Shown here: piece after piece, positions 34,407 through 43,769 of the stretch
Numbering within the stretch: position 1 is the stretch's first letter
How the letters are laid out: every line of letters starts with the position of its first letter
Source of the DNA: Glaciimonas soli
Lineage (GTDB): Bacteria > Pseudomonadota > Gammaproteobacteria > Burkholderiales > Burkholderiaceae_D
DNA: 64,000 nt
Reading direction: 5' to 3'
NCBI RefSeq assembly: GCF_009497155.1
Contig: NZ_WINI01000003.1
Location: 62,001-126,000 of the forward strand
Made by a program: the position numbers and the translations under genes
Notes under the pieces: generated by a model
The model's database searches: none
The model's input: the letters and a program-made list of their open reading frames with translations, nothing else
Told to the model about the DNA's origin: nothing

Positions 34407-34422
34407 TTACCTTCAAAATTAA

Positions 34423-34513
34423 TTAAGTATGTTCAAAAAGCTGCTTAGACTAGACGCATCGACGCAGACAGTACAACTGCAACAACGTATAAACAGTTTT
34501 TGGACATCCTTAA
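34423..34513. repeat. Inverted-repeat element, family A, between potI and potF
   Basis: Arms TTAAGTATGTTCAAAAAGCT(GCTTA) and the complement of TTAAGGATGTCCAAAAACTG(TTTA) enclose about 45 bases with GACTAGACG and ACAACGTA, clearly related to the element at 22859. Its end overlaps the potI stop codon (TAA within TTAAGG). Confidence 0.72.
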
Positions 34514-35295
34514 GAGGATCGAAATACGTTAGGGGCCAGCTTCGAAGCAACAATAATCAGGAACAACGTCAATCCCATCAACAAGGTCGACACCGCATTC
34601 ACTTCCGGCGTCACCGCTATCTTGATCATCGAATAAATCTGTAACGGCAAGGTCGATGCATTCGCGCCTGCAGTAAAGAACGTGATCACAAAATCGTCAA
34701 TCGACAAGGTGAACGCCATCAACGCACCCGCCAATACGCCCGGCATAATCAATGGCAAGGTCACCAGCCGAAACGCTTGCAGCGGCGTTGCGCCACAATC
34801 ACGTGCCGCTTCGGTCAGACTTTCATCCATTCCTGCCAAACGCGAACGCACCACAATTGCGACAAAGCCAATGCAGAAAGCGATGTGCGCCAGCGCGATG
34901 GAAACCAGGCCTAAAGTGATGTTCAACATAATGAAGAAAATCAGCAAGGACACGCCAACCAGAATTTCCGGAATCGCAATCGGCGTCAACACCAGCAACG
35001 GCAACACTTTCAGTTTATAACGATGCATGGCAAAACCCGCCATCGTGCCTAACAAGGTAGCCGCCGTACTCGCCACCAAGGCGATCACCAACGAATTTCC
35101 TGCGGCTTGCAACATCTCGTCATCATTAAACAATTTGCGATACCAATCGAGTGTGAAGCCAACCCATTCCGCATTCAATTGTGAATTATTGAAAGAGTAA
35201 ACCACCACCACAATTAATGGCACATATAAGAATGCGTAAACCGCCAGCGACACCGCCCACAGAGCGAGCGTGGTTTTCTTAAACGGCTTATTCAT
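34510..35295 (-). CDS. potI: Polyamine ABC transporter permease PotI
   Basis: Inner-membrane permease of 261 residues with six transmembrane segments and the EAA loop TEAARDCGATPLQAFRLVTL near 165-185. It forms the translocation path together with PotH. Its start overlaps the potH stop by eight bases, showing one operon. The stop codon lies in the arm of a dispersed inverted repeat. Confidence 0.93.
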   Translation of the reverse strand: MNKPFKKTTLALWAVSLAVYAFLYVPLIVVVVYSFNNSQLNAEWVGFTLDWYRKLFNDDEMLQAAGNSLVIALVASTAATLLGTMAGFAMHRYKLKVLPLLVLTPIAIPEILVGVSLLIFFIMLNITLGLVSIALAHIAFCIGFVAIVVRSRLAGMDESLTEAARDCGATPLQAFRLVTLPLIMPGVLAGALMAFTLSIDDFVITFFTAGANASTLPLQIYSMIKIAVTPEVNAVSTLLMGLTLFLIIVASKLAPNVFRSS

Positions 35296-36199
35296 TAACG
35301 TCCCTCTTCGGCTTAGCCACTAACACCGCCAGACCAGCCACCAACAACGCTGCAATCGTCAATACGATAGATAACACGCTACCAAACGGCCAATCGCGGG
35401 TTTCCAAAAACTGCTGCTTGATCACATTTCCTATCATCACGCTACTGGTGCCGCCCAAAATATCGGATACTGCAAAAATCCCCAGCGCCGGGATAAACAC
35501 CAGCGCCGCACCGGCATACACACCCGGTAATGACAGCGGAAAAGTAATACGCCAAAAGCGCTGCCAGGCAGGCGCACCTAAATCCTGTGCGGCATCCAGC
35601 AAAGCGGGATCGTGTTTCTCCAGATTCGCATACAGCGGCAAGACCATAAACGGCAGATGAACATAGACCAGGCCGACAATCACCGCAAAAGTGGAAAACA
35701 GCAAGGTAACGGGCTGCATGCCCATCATCCCCAGTACGTAATTAAGTGCCTTAGTTAAACCCGATTGCGGTCCCAAAATAATCATCCAGGCGTAAACCCG
35801 AATCAGGAAATTACTCCAAAACGGCAAGATCACTAACAGTATTAACAAGTCACGATATTTTTTCGAACTCCGCGCAATCAGCAGCGCCAACGGATAAGCC
35901 ATCAGCAAACAACACAGCGTCGTCACCAGCGCATACGTCAACGATTTCAAAAAAATCGCTGTGTAAATAAAATCCGAAGCAAAGCGTGTGTAATTATCAA
36001 ACGTCAGATCGAGTTTGCCGGTCTCATCAAACACCGGCGCTAAACCGCCGTAATCGCCGGCATTGCGGAACGATGCAAACACCATGATCAAACAGGGGAT
36101 CGCAAAGAACACTAACAAATACAGTAACGGTGGCCCGCTGATCAGCCATTTGGCCAAACGGCCACGGCGAGTTTGCGAAAGTTGTGCCGAATTACTCAT
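35288..36199 (-). CDS. potH: Polyamine ABC transporter permease PotH
   Basis: Inner-membrane permease of 303 residues with six transmembrane segments; EAA loop DAAQDLGAPAWQRFWRITFP near 210-230. It pairs with PotI. Start overlaps the potG stop by eight bases and its stop overlaps the potI start by eight bases, so potG-potH-potI are translationally close-coupled. Confidence 0.94.
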   Translation of the reverse strand: MSNSAQLSQTRRGRLAKWLISGPPLLYLLVFFAIPCLIMVFASFRNAGDYGGLAPVFDETGKLDLTFDNYTRFASDFIYTAIFLKSLTYALVTTLCCLLMAYPLALLIARSSKKYRDLLILLVILPFWSNFLIRVYAWMIILGPQSGLTKALNYVLGMMGMQPVTLLFSTFAVIVGLVYVHLPFMVLPLYANLEKHDPALLDAAQDLGAPAWQRFWRITFPLSLPGVYAGAALVFIPALGIFAVSDILGGTSSVMIGNVIKQQFLETRDWPFGSVLSIVLTIAALLVAGLAVLVAKPKRDVNE

Positions 36200-37325
36200 G
36201 CGCTAACTCTTGTCCCGGTTCTTGAGTCGGCTCTTGCGCCGACTCATACAAAAAATAGCCTGCATCAAACGTCCAGGCCACATCCACTGTATCGCCGACT
36301 TCAAAGAACTTGGCGCGCCCGGCAGCCGAATTGGCCAACAATGCTTCGATCAGTGTGCCGCCTTCCGTTTCAACGATGTAAACCGTCACATCACCCAAAT
36401 ACAGCAACTCTTTGACGTAACCTTTGAAATGATTCTCTGCGCTATAGGCCTGAACTTGCGCACTGATGGAAATTTTTTCTGGACGCAATGTCAGTGTTCC
36501 TTTGCGTCCCACACTGGCGCCCTGCGGCAATGCCGTGATGACCTGCCCCAAACCTGGCACATCTAGCTTCATGGTCTTTTCAGCAATGCTGGCAATTGCG
36601 CCATCAAACAAATTACAGGTGCCGATAAAGTCGGCTACAAAGCGCGTAGTCGGATAGCTGTAAATACGATCCGGCTCATCAAGCTGCTCCACTTTGCCGC
36701 GATTCATCACCGCAATCCGATGCGACAAGGCCAAGGCCTCACCTTGATCATGCGTGACATACACGAAAGTGATGCCTACTTCTTTTTGCAAATTGATCAA
36801 TTCAATTTGCATCTGCTCACGCAGTTTGGCATCCATCGCCGACAACGGCTCGTCCAGCAACAGCAATTTGGGACGCGAAACCAGCGCCCGTGCCACTGCC
36901 ACCCGTTGTCGCTGACCACCGGACAATTCGTGCGGATAGCGCGCACCAAAACCAGTCAAGCGAACGTCTTCCAACGCTTCGGCCACTTTTGCTTTAATGC
37001 TGGCAGGGGATTCTTTTGCCATCTTGAGCGGGAACGCAATATTCGCGGCCACCGTCATGTGAGGAAACAAGGCGTAATTCTGAAATACCGTACACACTGG
37101 CCGCTGCTCAGGCGGAATGCCGACTAAATCAACGCCGTCTAATAATATCTGCCCGGCATCGGGTAAATCGAAGCCAGCAATCATCCGCAACAGCGTCGTC
37201 TTGCCGCATCCAGAAGGGCCAAGCAGAGTAAAAAATTCACCAGCCTTGATCGACAGGCTAATATTATCAACAGCGGTAAAGTCACCGAAGCGGCGACTCA
37301 CATCACGGATTTCGAGCAAGGCCAT
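36192..37325 (-). CDS. potG: Polyamine ABC transporter ATP-binding protein PotG
   Basis: ATPase of 377 residues from the ATG at 37325 (MALLEIRDVSRRFGDFTAVD); a longer frame exists but its extra 59 residues are not homologous and overlap the spacing to the next gene. Walker A GPSGCGKTTLLRM near 38-50, signature LSGGQRQRVAVARAL near 138, Walker B LLLLDEPLSAMD near 160, and a C-terminal TOBE domain. It powers putrescine/spermidine import. First gene of potGHIF. The C-terminus is a short Glu/Pro/Gln repeat (AQEPTQEPGQELAHE). Confidence 0.94.
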   Translation of the reverse strand: MALLEIRDVSRRFGDFTAVDNISLSIKAGEFFTLLGPSGCGKTTLLRMIAGFDLPDAGQILLDGVDLVGIPPEQRPVCTVFQNYALFPHMTVAANIAFPLKMAKESPASIKAKVAEALEDVRLTGFGARYPHELSGGQRQRVAVARALVSRPKLLLLDEPLSAMDAKLREQMQIELINLQKEVGITFVYVTHDQGEALALSHRIAVMNRGKVEQLDEPDRIYSYPTTRFVADFIGTCNLFDGAIASIAEKTMKLDVPGLGQVITALPQGASVGRKGTLTLRPEKISISAQVQAYSAENHFKGYVKELLYLGDVTVYIVETEGGTLIEALLANSAAGRAKFFEVGDTVDVAWTFDAGYFLYESAQEPTQEPGQELAHE

Positions 37326-37440
37326 GTGGCGGGTCCTAGGAAATAACAAGCGGCAAAAACAAGGCGGCAATTGTAGCAAAAACCCTGTTTTACCATTTTC
37401 AATACTTGGCAATATCGGCGAATTTACAACAAAATATAGC

Positions 37441-38043
37441 CTAAGGTTTCCTACGCCATACCTGCCAACGCTCTTTTCCTGCGAAGACAGCAATTGAGTC
37501 ACTCACTGGCTGATCTTCGATCAAGTCGAAATAGGGATGCAATAATTGTTCCAACTCGGGACGGGCAATGCCAAATGGCGGGCCTTTGGGATGGTCATCA
37601 AAAAAGAAAAATCCTGCCACCTGCCCACCGACAGGTAATAACTCAGCCCAGCGCTGAACAATTTGGGGCCGCATTTTGGGTGGTAATGCGCAAAAAAAGG
37701 CCCGCTCATAGATCAAATTCAATGGCGCCCGCGGTACAAACGTAAAAAAATCGGCCTGCACCACGCAGGGAGCCCACTTACATAATATGGTTTGTGCACA
37801 AGTGACCGCCGCCGCAGAGAAATCGATTGCCGTGACATTCCACCCTGCTTCTGCCAGATAAGCCACTTCATAACCGGCACCGCATCCGGGAATCAAGACG
37901 GTGGCCGGCGTAGTCCGGCGCACATAGTCCTGCAACGCCAGTGGCACGTCGCCTTTATCCCAGGGCATGAAAGCTTGCTCAAAACGCTCATTCCAGAATT
38001 CAGGTGAGGCGGGATCGCGGACAGAAAAAATTGGCGTGTTCAC
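37441..38043 (-). CDS. TPMT-family SAM-dependent methyltransferase
   Basis: Protein of 200 residues. It starts with the TPMT-like pattern PEFWNERFEQAFMPWDKG and has the SAM-binding loop LIPGCGAGYEVAYLAE near 50-65 and the acidic AIDFSAAAV. Thiopurine methyltransferase relatives methylate thiols, selenium or tellurium compounds or xenobiotics; substrate here is unknown. Cytoplasmic. It lies 45 bases downstream of ubiB on the same strand and could be read from the ubi transcript. Confidence 0.87.
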   Translation of the reverse strand: MNTPIFSVRDPASPEFWNERFEQAFMPWDKGDVPLALQDYVRRTTPATVLIPGCGAGYEVAYLAEAGWNVTAIDFSAAAVTCAQTILCKWAPCVVQADFFTFVPRAPLNLIYERAFFCALPPKMRPQIVQRWAELLPVGGQVAGFFFFDDHPKGPPFGIARPELEQLLHPYFDLIEDQPVSDSIAVFAGKERWQVWRRKP

Positions 38044-38088
38044 TTGATCATTAAAAATAGAAAAAAACAGATTGGAAAAGCGCCATCA

Positions 38089-39669
38089 TTAACCGCCAAA
38101 AATCCAACGGCCAAAACGCATATAAATCAAAGCCAACAACAATCCGCTCAGCACGCCGCCGCCAAAATACACCACGATTCCCAACAGGTGGTTGGTGCGT
38201 CGCTGCTCGGCCAGCAGTTGCAAGTTCACCTCATTGTGTTGGTGAGTTGCGCCATCTATCGTTTTACTTAATGCCTGATGTATCAAGCGCGGTATTTGCG
38301 GCAACAGCTTGCTATAACGTGGCACTTCGATTTTCAAATGCTGCACCAAACCGCGCCAGCCTAACTGTTCGCTCATCCAATGCTCCAGGTACGGCTTGGC
38401 GGTTACCCACAAATCCAGATCAGGATCTAATTGCCGCCCCAAACCTTCGACATTGAGCAAGGTTTTTTGCAGTAGTACCAGTTGCGGCTGTACTTCGATA
38501 TTGAAACGACGCGAGGTTTGGAACAAGCGCAGCAAGACCTGCCCGAACGAAATGTCTTTCAACGAGCGATCAAAAATTGGTTCGCAACAAGCGCGTACTG
38601 CGGACTCCAATTCATCGACTCGCGTCTCTTTCGGTGCCCAGCCAGATTCGATATGCGCTTCGGCAACACGTTTGTAATCGCGCTGAAAAAACGCCAGGAA
38701 ATTTTGCGATAAATAATCTTTGTCAAAATCATTCAGTGTGCCGACGATGCCGAAATCAAGCGCGATATAGCGACCAAACGTCTCTGGTGCCACTGATACC
38801 AAAATATTCCCCGGGTGCATATCAGCGTGAAAAAAACCGTCGCGAAATACCTGCGTGAAAAATATCTCTACGCCATCACGCGACAACTTCGGTAAATCAA
38901 TTCCGGCGGTGCGCAGTTTATCGGTTTGCGAAATCGGGATGCCGTGCATGCGCTCCATCACGATCACCGATGAAGAGCAAAAATCCCAAAACATTTCTGG
39001 CACCATCAACAGCTTGGAGTCGGCAAAGTTACGGCGCAACTGACTGCCATTGGCCGCTTCGCGCATCAAATCCAATTCATCATGAAGATATTTATCGAAT
39101 TCGCCCACCACCTCACGCGCCTTGACGCGTTTGCCGTCAGTCCATAGTCTTTCCACCCATCCGGCCGCGAAATGCATCAGCGCGACATCTTCATCTATGG
39201 ATTTTTTCATGCCGGGACGCAGCACTTTAACTGCCACATCACGGCCATCTTTCAACACGGCGAAATGCACTTGTGCAATCGATGCTGAAGCAACCGGTTC
39301 GCGCTCAAAGCTGGCGAACAATTCGTCTGGATGTGCCTTTAATGATTTTTCGATTTGCGCAATCGCCAGGTCAGAACTAAAGGGTGGCACTCTATCCTGC
39401 AAATTCGATAATTCGTCAACAATGTCACCGGGCACCAAGTCACGTCGCGTAGATAGCACCTGTCCGAATTTAATAAAGATCGGCCCCAGTTCCTCCAGTG
39501 CTTTGCGCAAACGCACACCACGTGGCGCCGATAAATCGCGCCAAAACATGATCGTATTGATCACTTTAGAAATGCGTGGCGCATCAAAGCCAGACATGGC
39601 AATATCATCCAGCCCATAACGCAGCGAGACACGCACGATTTTTACCACGCGAAGAAATTTCAATATCAT
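38089..39669 (-). CDS. ubiB: UbiB, atypical kinase for ubiquinone synthesis
   Basis: Protein of 526 residues of the ABC1/UbiB/COQ8 kinase-like family. The family KxGQ motif is [15 protein letters not shown] near 68-82, the A-rich loop variant follows (ASIAQVHFA), and DMHPGNIL and ALDFGIVG are the catalytic and metal loops near 285-310. Two C-terminal hydrophobic segments near 490-522 anchor it in the membrane. It supports extraction or delivery of lipid intermediates in coenzyme Q synthesis. Its start overlaps the ubiJ stop by four bases. Confidence 0.96.
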   Translation of the reverse strand: MILKFLRVVKIVRVSLRYGLDDIAMSGFDAPRISKVINTIMFWRDLSAPRGVRLRKALEELGPIFIKFGQVLSTRRDLVPGDIVDELSNLQDRVPPFSSDLAIAQIEKSLKAHPDELFASFEREPVASASIAQVHFAVLKDGRDVAVKVLRPGMKKSIDEDVALMHFAAGWVERLWTDGKRVKAREVVGEFDKYLHDELDLMREAANGSQLRRNFADSKLLMVPEMFWDFCSSSVIVMERMHGIPISQTDKLRTAGIDLPKLSRDGVEIFFTQVFRDGFFHADMHPGNILVSVAPETFGRYIALDFGIVGTLNDFDKDYLSQNFLAFFQRDYKRVAEAHIESGWAPKETRVDELESAVRACCEPIFDRSLKDISFGQVLLRLFQTSRRFNIEVQPQLVLLQKTLLNVEGLGRQLDPDLDLWVTAKPYLEHWMSEQLGWRGLVQHLKIEVPRYSKLLPQIPRLIHQALSKTIDGATHQHNEVNLQLLAEQRRTNHLLGIVVYFGGGVLSGLLLALIYMRFGRWIFGG

Positions 39670-40373
39670 TGTTGATCAGTCTTAGATTTACTGTGTTTTG
39701 TTAACGGCGTTATTTCCGCGCTGGTGCGCCGGGAATGCTCCGTGCGTTCCATCCGCTCTATACGTTTAGTCATGCGCTCGACATCATCCCGCAATTTCGT
39801 CACTTCGTCGGTCAAATCTGACACCATCTGAGGACGCACTAACAGTGGCTGCTCTTCCAAAAAATACTCAGCAAGATTTTCTGCAATTTTTTGATGCGTG
39901 CTGATACCCGTTGCAATAACCGATTTGGCAGCACCCACCAAGCGTACGGCGGCGATATCACCGACCAATTTGCTCAGATCATGTTCGGCATCCCAACGTA
40001 ACGATTGCGCTACTTGCGAAATCGCGTTGGCCAGATCGGCATCACCGTCAATTTTCACATAAGAAAACGCACGCTCACGATTCTGCGCCATCAACGGCAC
40101 ATCGGTTAATTTGAGTCGGATGGTCACGTTGGGAGCAACGGCATCAGATTCGGTCGTTGCGTCGGCTGCTGACATTGCCGTTGCAGGTGACTGCAGCATA
40201 CCGTCATCGGTAATTTCCCATGTCAGCACCAACGCACCTGCATCAATGCAAGCGATTTTTCCTGCATGCACGGCAAGCTGGCGCTGAGCCCAGGGCTCTT
40301 GTGCCAACAAGTGGTTGATAGTGGCGGTAATTGGAGTAAGAGTCGAAAGCATCAATGGCGTCAGAAAGTTCAT
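39666..40373 (-). CDS. ubiJ: UbiJ, SCP2-domain ubiquinone accessory protein
   Basis: Protein of 235 residues. An SCP2-like lipid-binding domain covers about residues 15-125 ([20 protein letters not shown]), followed by a region [14 protein letters not shown] and a C-terminal coiled coil ([19 protein letters not shown]) typical of UbiJ. It scaffolds the Ubi complex with UbiK, binding coenzyme Q intermediates. It lies between the Tim44-like gene and ubiB, overlapping ubiB by four bases. A 21-residue Ala/Asp-rich insertion at about 60-80 is variable. Confidence 0.9.
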   Translation of the reverse strand: MNFLTPLMLSTLTPITATINHLLAQEPWAQRQLAVHAGKIACIDAGALVLTWEITDDGMLQSPATAMSAADATTESDAVAPNVTIRLKLTDVPLMAQNRERAFSYVKIDGDADLANAISQVAQSLRWDAEHDLSKLVGDIAAVRLVGAAKSVIATGISTHQKIAENLAEYFLEEQPLLVRPQMVSDLTDEVTKLRDDVERMTKRIERMERTEHSRRTSAEITPLTKHSKSKTDQQ

Positions 40374-40412
40374 TATTAAAACAAAACCGCCCGCGATGAC
40401 TCACGGGCGGCC
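40374..40412 (-). terminator. Probable terminator before ubiJ
   Basis: On the minus strand CCGCCCG-N10-CGGGCGG followed by TTTTGTTTT. It lies between the Tim44-like gene and ubiJ and may lower read-through into ubiJ-ubiB. Confidence 0.75.
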
Positions 40413-40468
40413 TAAGTTTAACAGGTAAGCAAAGTTCAACTAGCTGTCAAAATACTATCAGCTCACCG

Positions 40469-41410
40469 TCAACCAACTTGCTGTATCCCGGCCAAAGTCC
40501 AGCCACCCTGCCCTGATAAAGGTTTAGACAAATTCCACACCTCGGTAAAGGGTTCGGCTGAGGCCTCTGGTTTTTCTTTGATCAAGCCGCTGAATTTCAC
40601 GCTGGCCAGATAATCGCTGCCTACCGTTTCTATTCCCAGCAACTCGGCATCAAGTTGCACCACGTCGGTATTGTTAGGATTAACACCGCGTTCCTGTATT
40701 TGCATACGCAATTCAGCAAACATTTCTGGTGTGGTGAATTCACGAATATCGTTGATGTCAGCTTTATCCCACGCAGCTTGCAGGCGAATAAAATAAGTTT
40801 TGGCACTGCGGACAAATCCTGGGACATCGAAATCAGCAGGAATCCCCCAAGGTGCGGCGCTATTTTGCGCTGTCGATGCGCCAAGCCCAGACAGACCACC
40901 CATCCCTGAGCCACTCAATCCTGAACCGATCTCTGGTGTATTGCTAACAAGATTATTATCAGCGTACGCATTTGGGTAGGCTGCGCCAGCAGGTGCGGCA
41001 TTCGGAGCGGTTCCCCCACCAACACGACGCTTCAACATTCTCACTACGAAAAATGCGGCCAACGCTAATAAAATCAGGGTGAAGAAGGAACCACCACCTC
41101 CTCCGGCTCCGCCACCTAAGTGTGAGAACAGGCTACCTAACCCCAAACCCAACAATGCGCCGCCGAGTATCCCTTTCATCGGACTGGCTGGCGCTGGTGC
41201 AGCGGCTGGCGCAGGTTGGCGGACCTGGCTCGGTTGATTGGCGTAGGAATTTTGCGGAGCGCGACTAGGCATAGAGCGACTCACGCCAGAAGACTGCCGG
41301 CCAATTGAACCGCCGCTGCCCAAACGCGCTGCATCTGCATACGACATTGGCAACAAACTCATCGCCAAAGCACTAACGATCAAGGTCAATAATGCGAGTA
41401 CTTTTTTCAT
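40469..41410 (-). CDS. Tim44-like domain protein
   Basis: Protein of 313 residues. A signal peptide (VLALLTLIVSALAMSLLPMS) is followed by a Gly/Ser/Pro/Ala-rich stretch, a glycine-rich helix-turn (GLGLGSLFSHLGGG), one transmembrane segment (FFTLILLALAAFFVVRML near 107-125) and a C-terminal Tim44-like domain at about 190-313 (VRSAKTYFIRLQAAWDKADI). Tim44 domains bind membranes; bacterial members are unassigned. It regularly lies beside ubiE and ubiJ-ubiB in betaproteobacteria, which suggests a link to quinone or membrane assembly, unproven. Confidence 0.88.
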   Translation of the reverse strand: MKKVLALLTLIVSALAMSLLPMSYADAARLGSGGSIGRQSSGVSRSMPSRAPQNSYANQPSQVRQPAPAAAPAPASPMKGILGGALLGLGLGSLFSHLGGGAGGGGGSFFTLILLALAAFFVVRMLKRRVGGGTAPNAAPAGAAYPNAYADNNLVSNTPEIGSGLSGSGMGGLSGLGASTAQNSAAPWGIPADFDVPGFVRSAKTYFIRLQAAWDKADINDIREFTTPEMFAELRMQIQERGVNPNNTDVVQLDAELLGIETVGSDYLASVKFSGLIKEKPEASAEPFTEVWNLSKPLSGQGGWTLAGIQQVG

Positions 41411-41437
41411 AACACCTCCAAAAAGGATAGTTACTGC

Positions 41438-41467
41438 TTAGTTATAGCTTTATTAGTTATAGCTTTA
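41438..41467. repeat. 15-base tandem duplication across the ubiE stop
   Basis: TTAGTTATAGCTTTA occurs twice in direct succession; the second copy includes the ubiE stop codon and its last three codons. Confidence 0.85.
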
Positions 41468-42191
41468 TTCCAGTGTGCAAAGCTGCCACACCAGCAGTCA
41501 GATTGAAATATTGCACTCGCGATAAACCTGCGTCTTGCAACATCTGCTTCAAAGTTTCCTGATCTGGGTGCATGCGAATAGATTCAGCAAGATAGCGATA
41601 ACTTTCTGCATCGTTAGCTATTTTTTTGCCTAGCCAAGGTAGTACCGAGAAAGAATACACGTCGTACGGCTTTTTCAGCGCCTCAGTGACTTTGGAAAAT
41701 TCCAGCACCAACAGTTTTCCGCCCGGCTTTAACACCCGACGCATTTCTGCCAGTGCCACATCTTTATGCGTCATGTTGCGCAGACCAAAAGCAACTGAAA
41801 CCCGATCAAAATAGTTATCGGGGAATGGCAATTTTTCTGCGTCACACAGCATGGTGGGGATAGACAAGCCCTTATTCAAGACGCGGTCACGGCCGACACG
41901 CAACATGGATTCATTGATATCAGTCAGCCAGACCTCGCCGGTAGGCCCCGCGCTTTTCGCAAATGCTTTTGCGAGATCGCCGGTGCCGCCGGCGATATCG
42001 AGGACCTTAAACCCAGGCCGGATTCCCGCTTGCGCTATGGTGAAAATCTTCCAAACCCGGTGCAAACCGGCCGACATCAAATCGTTCATGACGTCGTATT
42101 TAGCCGCGACTGAGTGGAAAACTTCTGCGACTTTATGAACTTTGTCTTCTTCTGCGACGGTTTTGTAACCGAAGTGCGTGGTATTGGTCAT
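41457..42191 (-). CDS. ubiE: Ubiquinone/menaquinone C-methyltransferase
   Basis: Protein of 244 residues from the ATG at 42191 ([20 protein letters not shown]). SAM-binding motif [15 protein letters not shown] near 65-78, and the family motifs [17 protein letters not shown] and [19 protein letters not shown]. It methylates the benzoquinol ring in ubiquinone synthesis. It leads the group ubiE / Tim44-like / ubiJ / ubiB. The C-terminal coding end lies in a 15-base tandem duplication, ending GIKL. Confidence 0.97.
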   Translation of the reverse strand: MTNTTHFGYKTVAEEDKVHKVAEVFHSVAAKYDVMNDLMSAGLHRVWKIFTIAQAGIRPGFKVLDIAGGTGDLAKAFAKSAGPTGEVWLTDINESMLRVGRDRVLNKGLSIPTMLCDAEKLPFPDNYFDRVSVAFGLRNMTHKDVALAEMRRVLKPGGKLLVLEFSKVTEALKKPYDVYSFSVLPWLGKKIANDAESYRYLAESIRMHPDQETLKQMLQDAGLSRVQYFNLTAGVAALHTGIKL

Positions 42192-42324
42192 GTTGGCAAC
42201 TTTGTGAGAACAGAGTTGCATTATACAAGTGCTGAGCGTTGCGCTGCACATAGACAGAACTTACATAGGGGACTTATGCAAAACAGAGGCGGGTATCGTT
42301 TTTTTGCATAAGTGCCAACGCCGA

Positions 42325-43713
42325 TTAAGCCTTATCCGCCTTCCCCGCTGCATTTGCCAATTTACTAAGCATTTGATCCAGCATCCACGGCTTTTGCTCT
42401 AAATCTTCAGCCCGCTCTTTACGACGAATCGCATTGCGAACGATGATAGAACCCAGATAACGAATCGGTTCTGGCGGAAACATGCCACGCGGACCATCAG
42501 TCAAAGGACTGCGACTCCATGGATTATCGCTACCTAAAACCAGCGACGATAAAATTTGGCCACCCATATAACTAGGACCGACACCATTGCCGGAATAACC
42601 AAAACCGTAAAAAATGTTCGGATGATCGTCGAGCCTGCCGAAGAAAGGAAAGCCGGTAACCGATCTATCGGACGGGCCGTTCCAACTGGCAGTAATGGGA
42701 ACATCGCGCAACTCGGGAAAAAAGTCATGCAAACTTTGCGTCATCTGCGCCTCGTAGGGTGAACGCTGATCAAACACCGGCAGGATTTTGCCGCGCCATG
42801 CGAAAGTATTGCCGCCCTTGCCTAGCATCAGACGGCCATCTTCGGTGCTGCGATAGTAGTACACAAAGGTGCGTGAATCCAAAACCGAAACGCCATCTTT
42901 CAGGCCGATCTTTTGTAGTAGCTCAGGGCACTTTTCGGTAATCACCATATCACTGGATACCACGGCCAGAGTCCGCTCAAATTGCGGGAAGCGACTTGCC
43001 ATCCAGGCATTAATTGCCAGCACCATTTTGCCAACTTGCAGTGTGCCGGCCGGTGTTTTGATTGTCACGCTGGAACCCGGTTCAAACGTCAACATCGGCG
43101 TTCTTTCGTAAATCCGTATTCCCATTTGCAACGCTACGCGGCGTAAGCCACGCACCAGTTTTCCAGGATGAACCGTCGCAGCCATCGGCGAAAACACTCC
43201 CGCCAGATTACGTGCTGACCCTGAACGTTGCTGCACCTCTGTCGCTGACAATGCATGAAATGAATTAATACCATGCCTATCGAGTTCTGTTAATACCGGA
43301 TCCAGAATTCCCATCTGCGCCTGCGTGGTCGCAGTGTATAGCGTGCCATCTTGTCGGAACTCAGCGTCGATCTGATGCTCACGGCAAAAAGCGGCAATGT
43401 GCGCCACGGCAGCTTCTGATTCTTTTGCCAGGCGCACTGCTTCAGTTTCGCCGAACAAGCGCTGCAAAGTGAAAAATTTTGTCGTCCACGTCAAGACACA
43501 TCCACCATTGCGGCCGCTGGCGCCAGCGCCGCATAAATCGCTTTCAATGATGGCAATATCTAACGCCGGATTTTTTTGTTTCAGTTGGATTGCTGTCCAC
43601 AGTCCGGTGAAGCCACCGCCGACAATGCCGACGTCGGCGCGTTGCGCGCCTTGCAAAGCCGGGGCTAATTCACCATCTGTAAAAAGGGCTTGCTCTAACC
43701 AGAAAGGACGCAT
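42325..43713 (-). CDS. FAD-dependent oxidoreductase in phosphonate cluster
   Basis: Protein of 462 residues of the D-amino acid oxidase/glycine oxidase superfamily, like gamma-glutamylputrescine oxidase. FAD-binding VGIVGGGFTGLWTAI near 28-42 and SGRNGG near 67-72 mark the N-terminus; GFGYSGNGVGPSYMGG near 370 is the C-terminal FAD loop. It should oxidise a primary or secondary amine with oxygen. It is downstream of phnA-phnY-HD in the same direction, 56 bases after the HD gene, so a phosphonate amine, for example an N-alkyl aminoethylphosphonate, is the likely substrate. That assignment rests on context only; a polyamine substrate is the alternative. Confidence 0.85.
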   Translation of the reverse strand: MRPFWLEQALFTDGELAPALQGAQRADVGIVGGGFTGLWTAIQLKQKNPALDIAIIESDLCGAGASGRNGGCVLTWTTKFFTLQRLFGETEAVRLAKESEAAVAHIAAFCREHQIDAEFRQDGTLYTATTQAQMGILDPVLTELDRHGINSFHALSATEVQQRSGSARNLAGVFSPMAATVHPGKLVRGLRRVALQMGIRIYERTPMLTFEPGSSVTIKTPAGTLQVGKMVLAINAWMASRFPQFERTLAVVSSDMVITEKCPELLQKIGLKDGVSVLDSRTFVYYYRSTEDGRLMLGKGGNTFAWRGKILPVFDQRSPYEAQMTQSLHDFFPELRDVPITASWNGPSDRSVTGFPFFGRLDDHPNIFYGFGYSGNGVGPSYMGGQILSSLVLGSDNPWSRSPLTDGPRGMFPPEPIRYLGSIIVRNAIRRKERAEDLEQKPWMLDQMLSKLANAAGKADKA

Positions 43714-43769
43714 AAAAGAATCACTTAGAAATCAAAAAAGAACGGCAGGCCGGATCGCAGTTGCATAAA

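Noticed and set aside
36192-37502. Longer potG start at 37502
   Set aside because: The extra 59 residues have no ABC ATPase homology pattern; the ATG at 37325 gives the canonical N-terminus.
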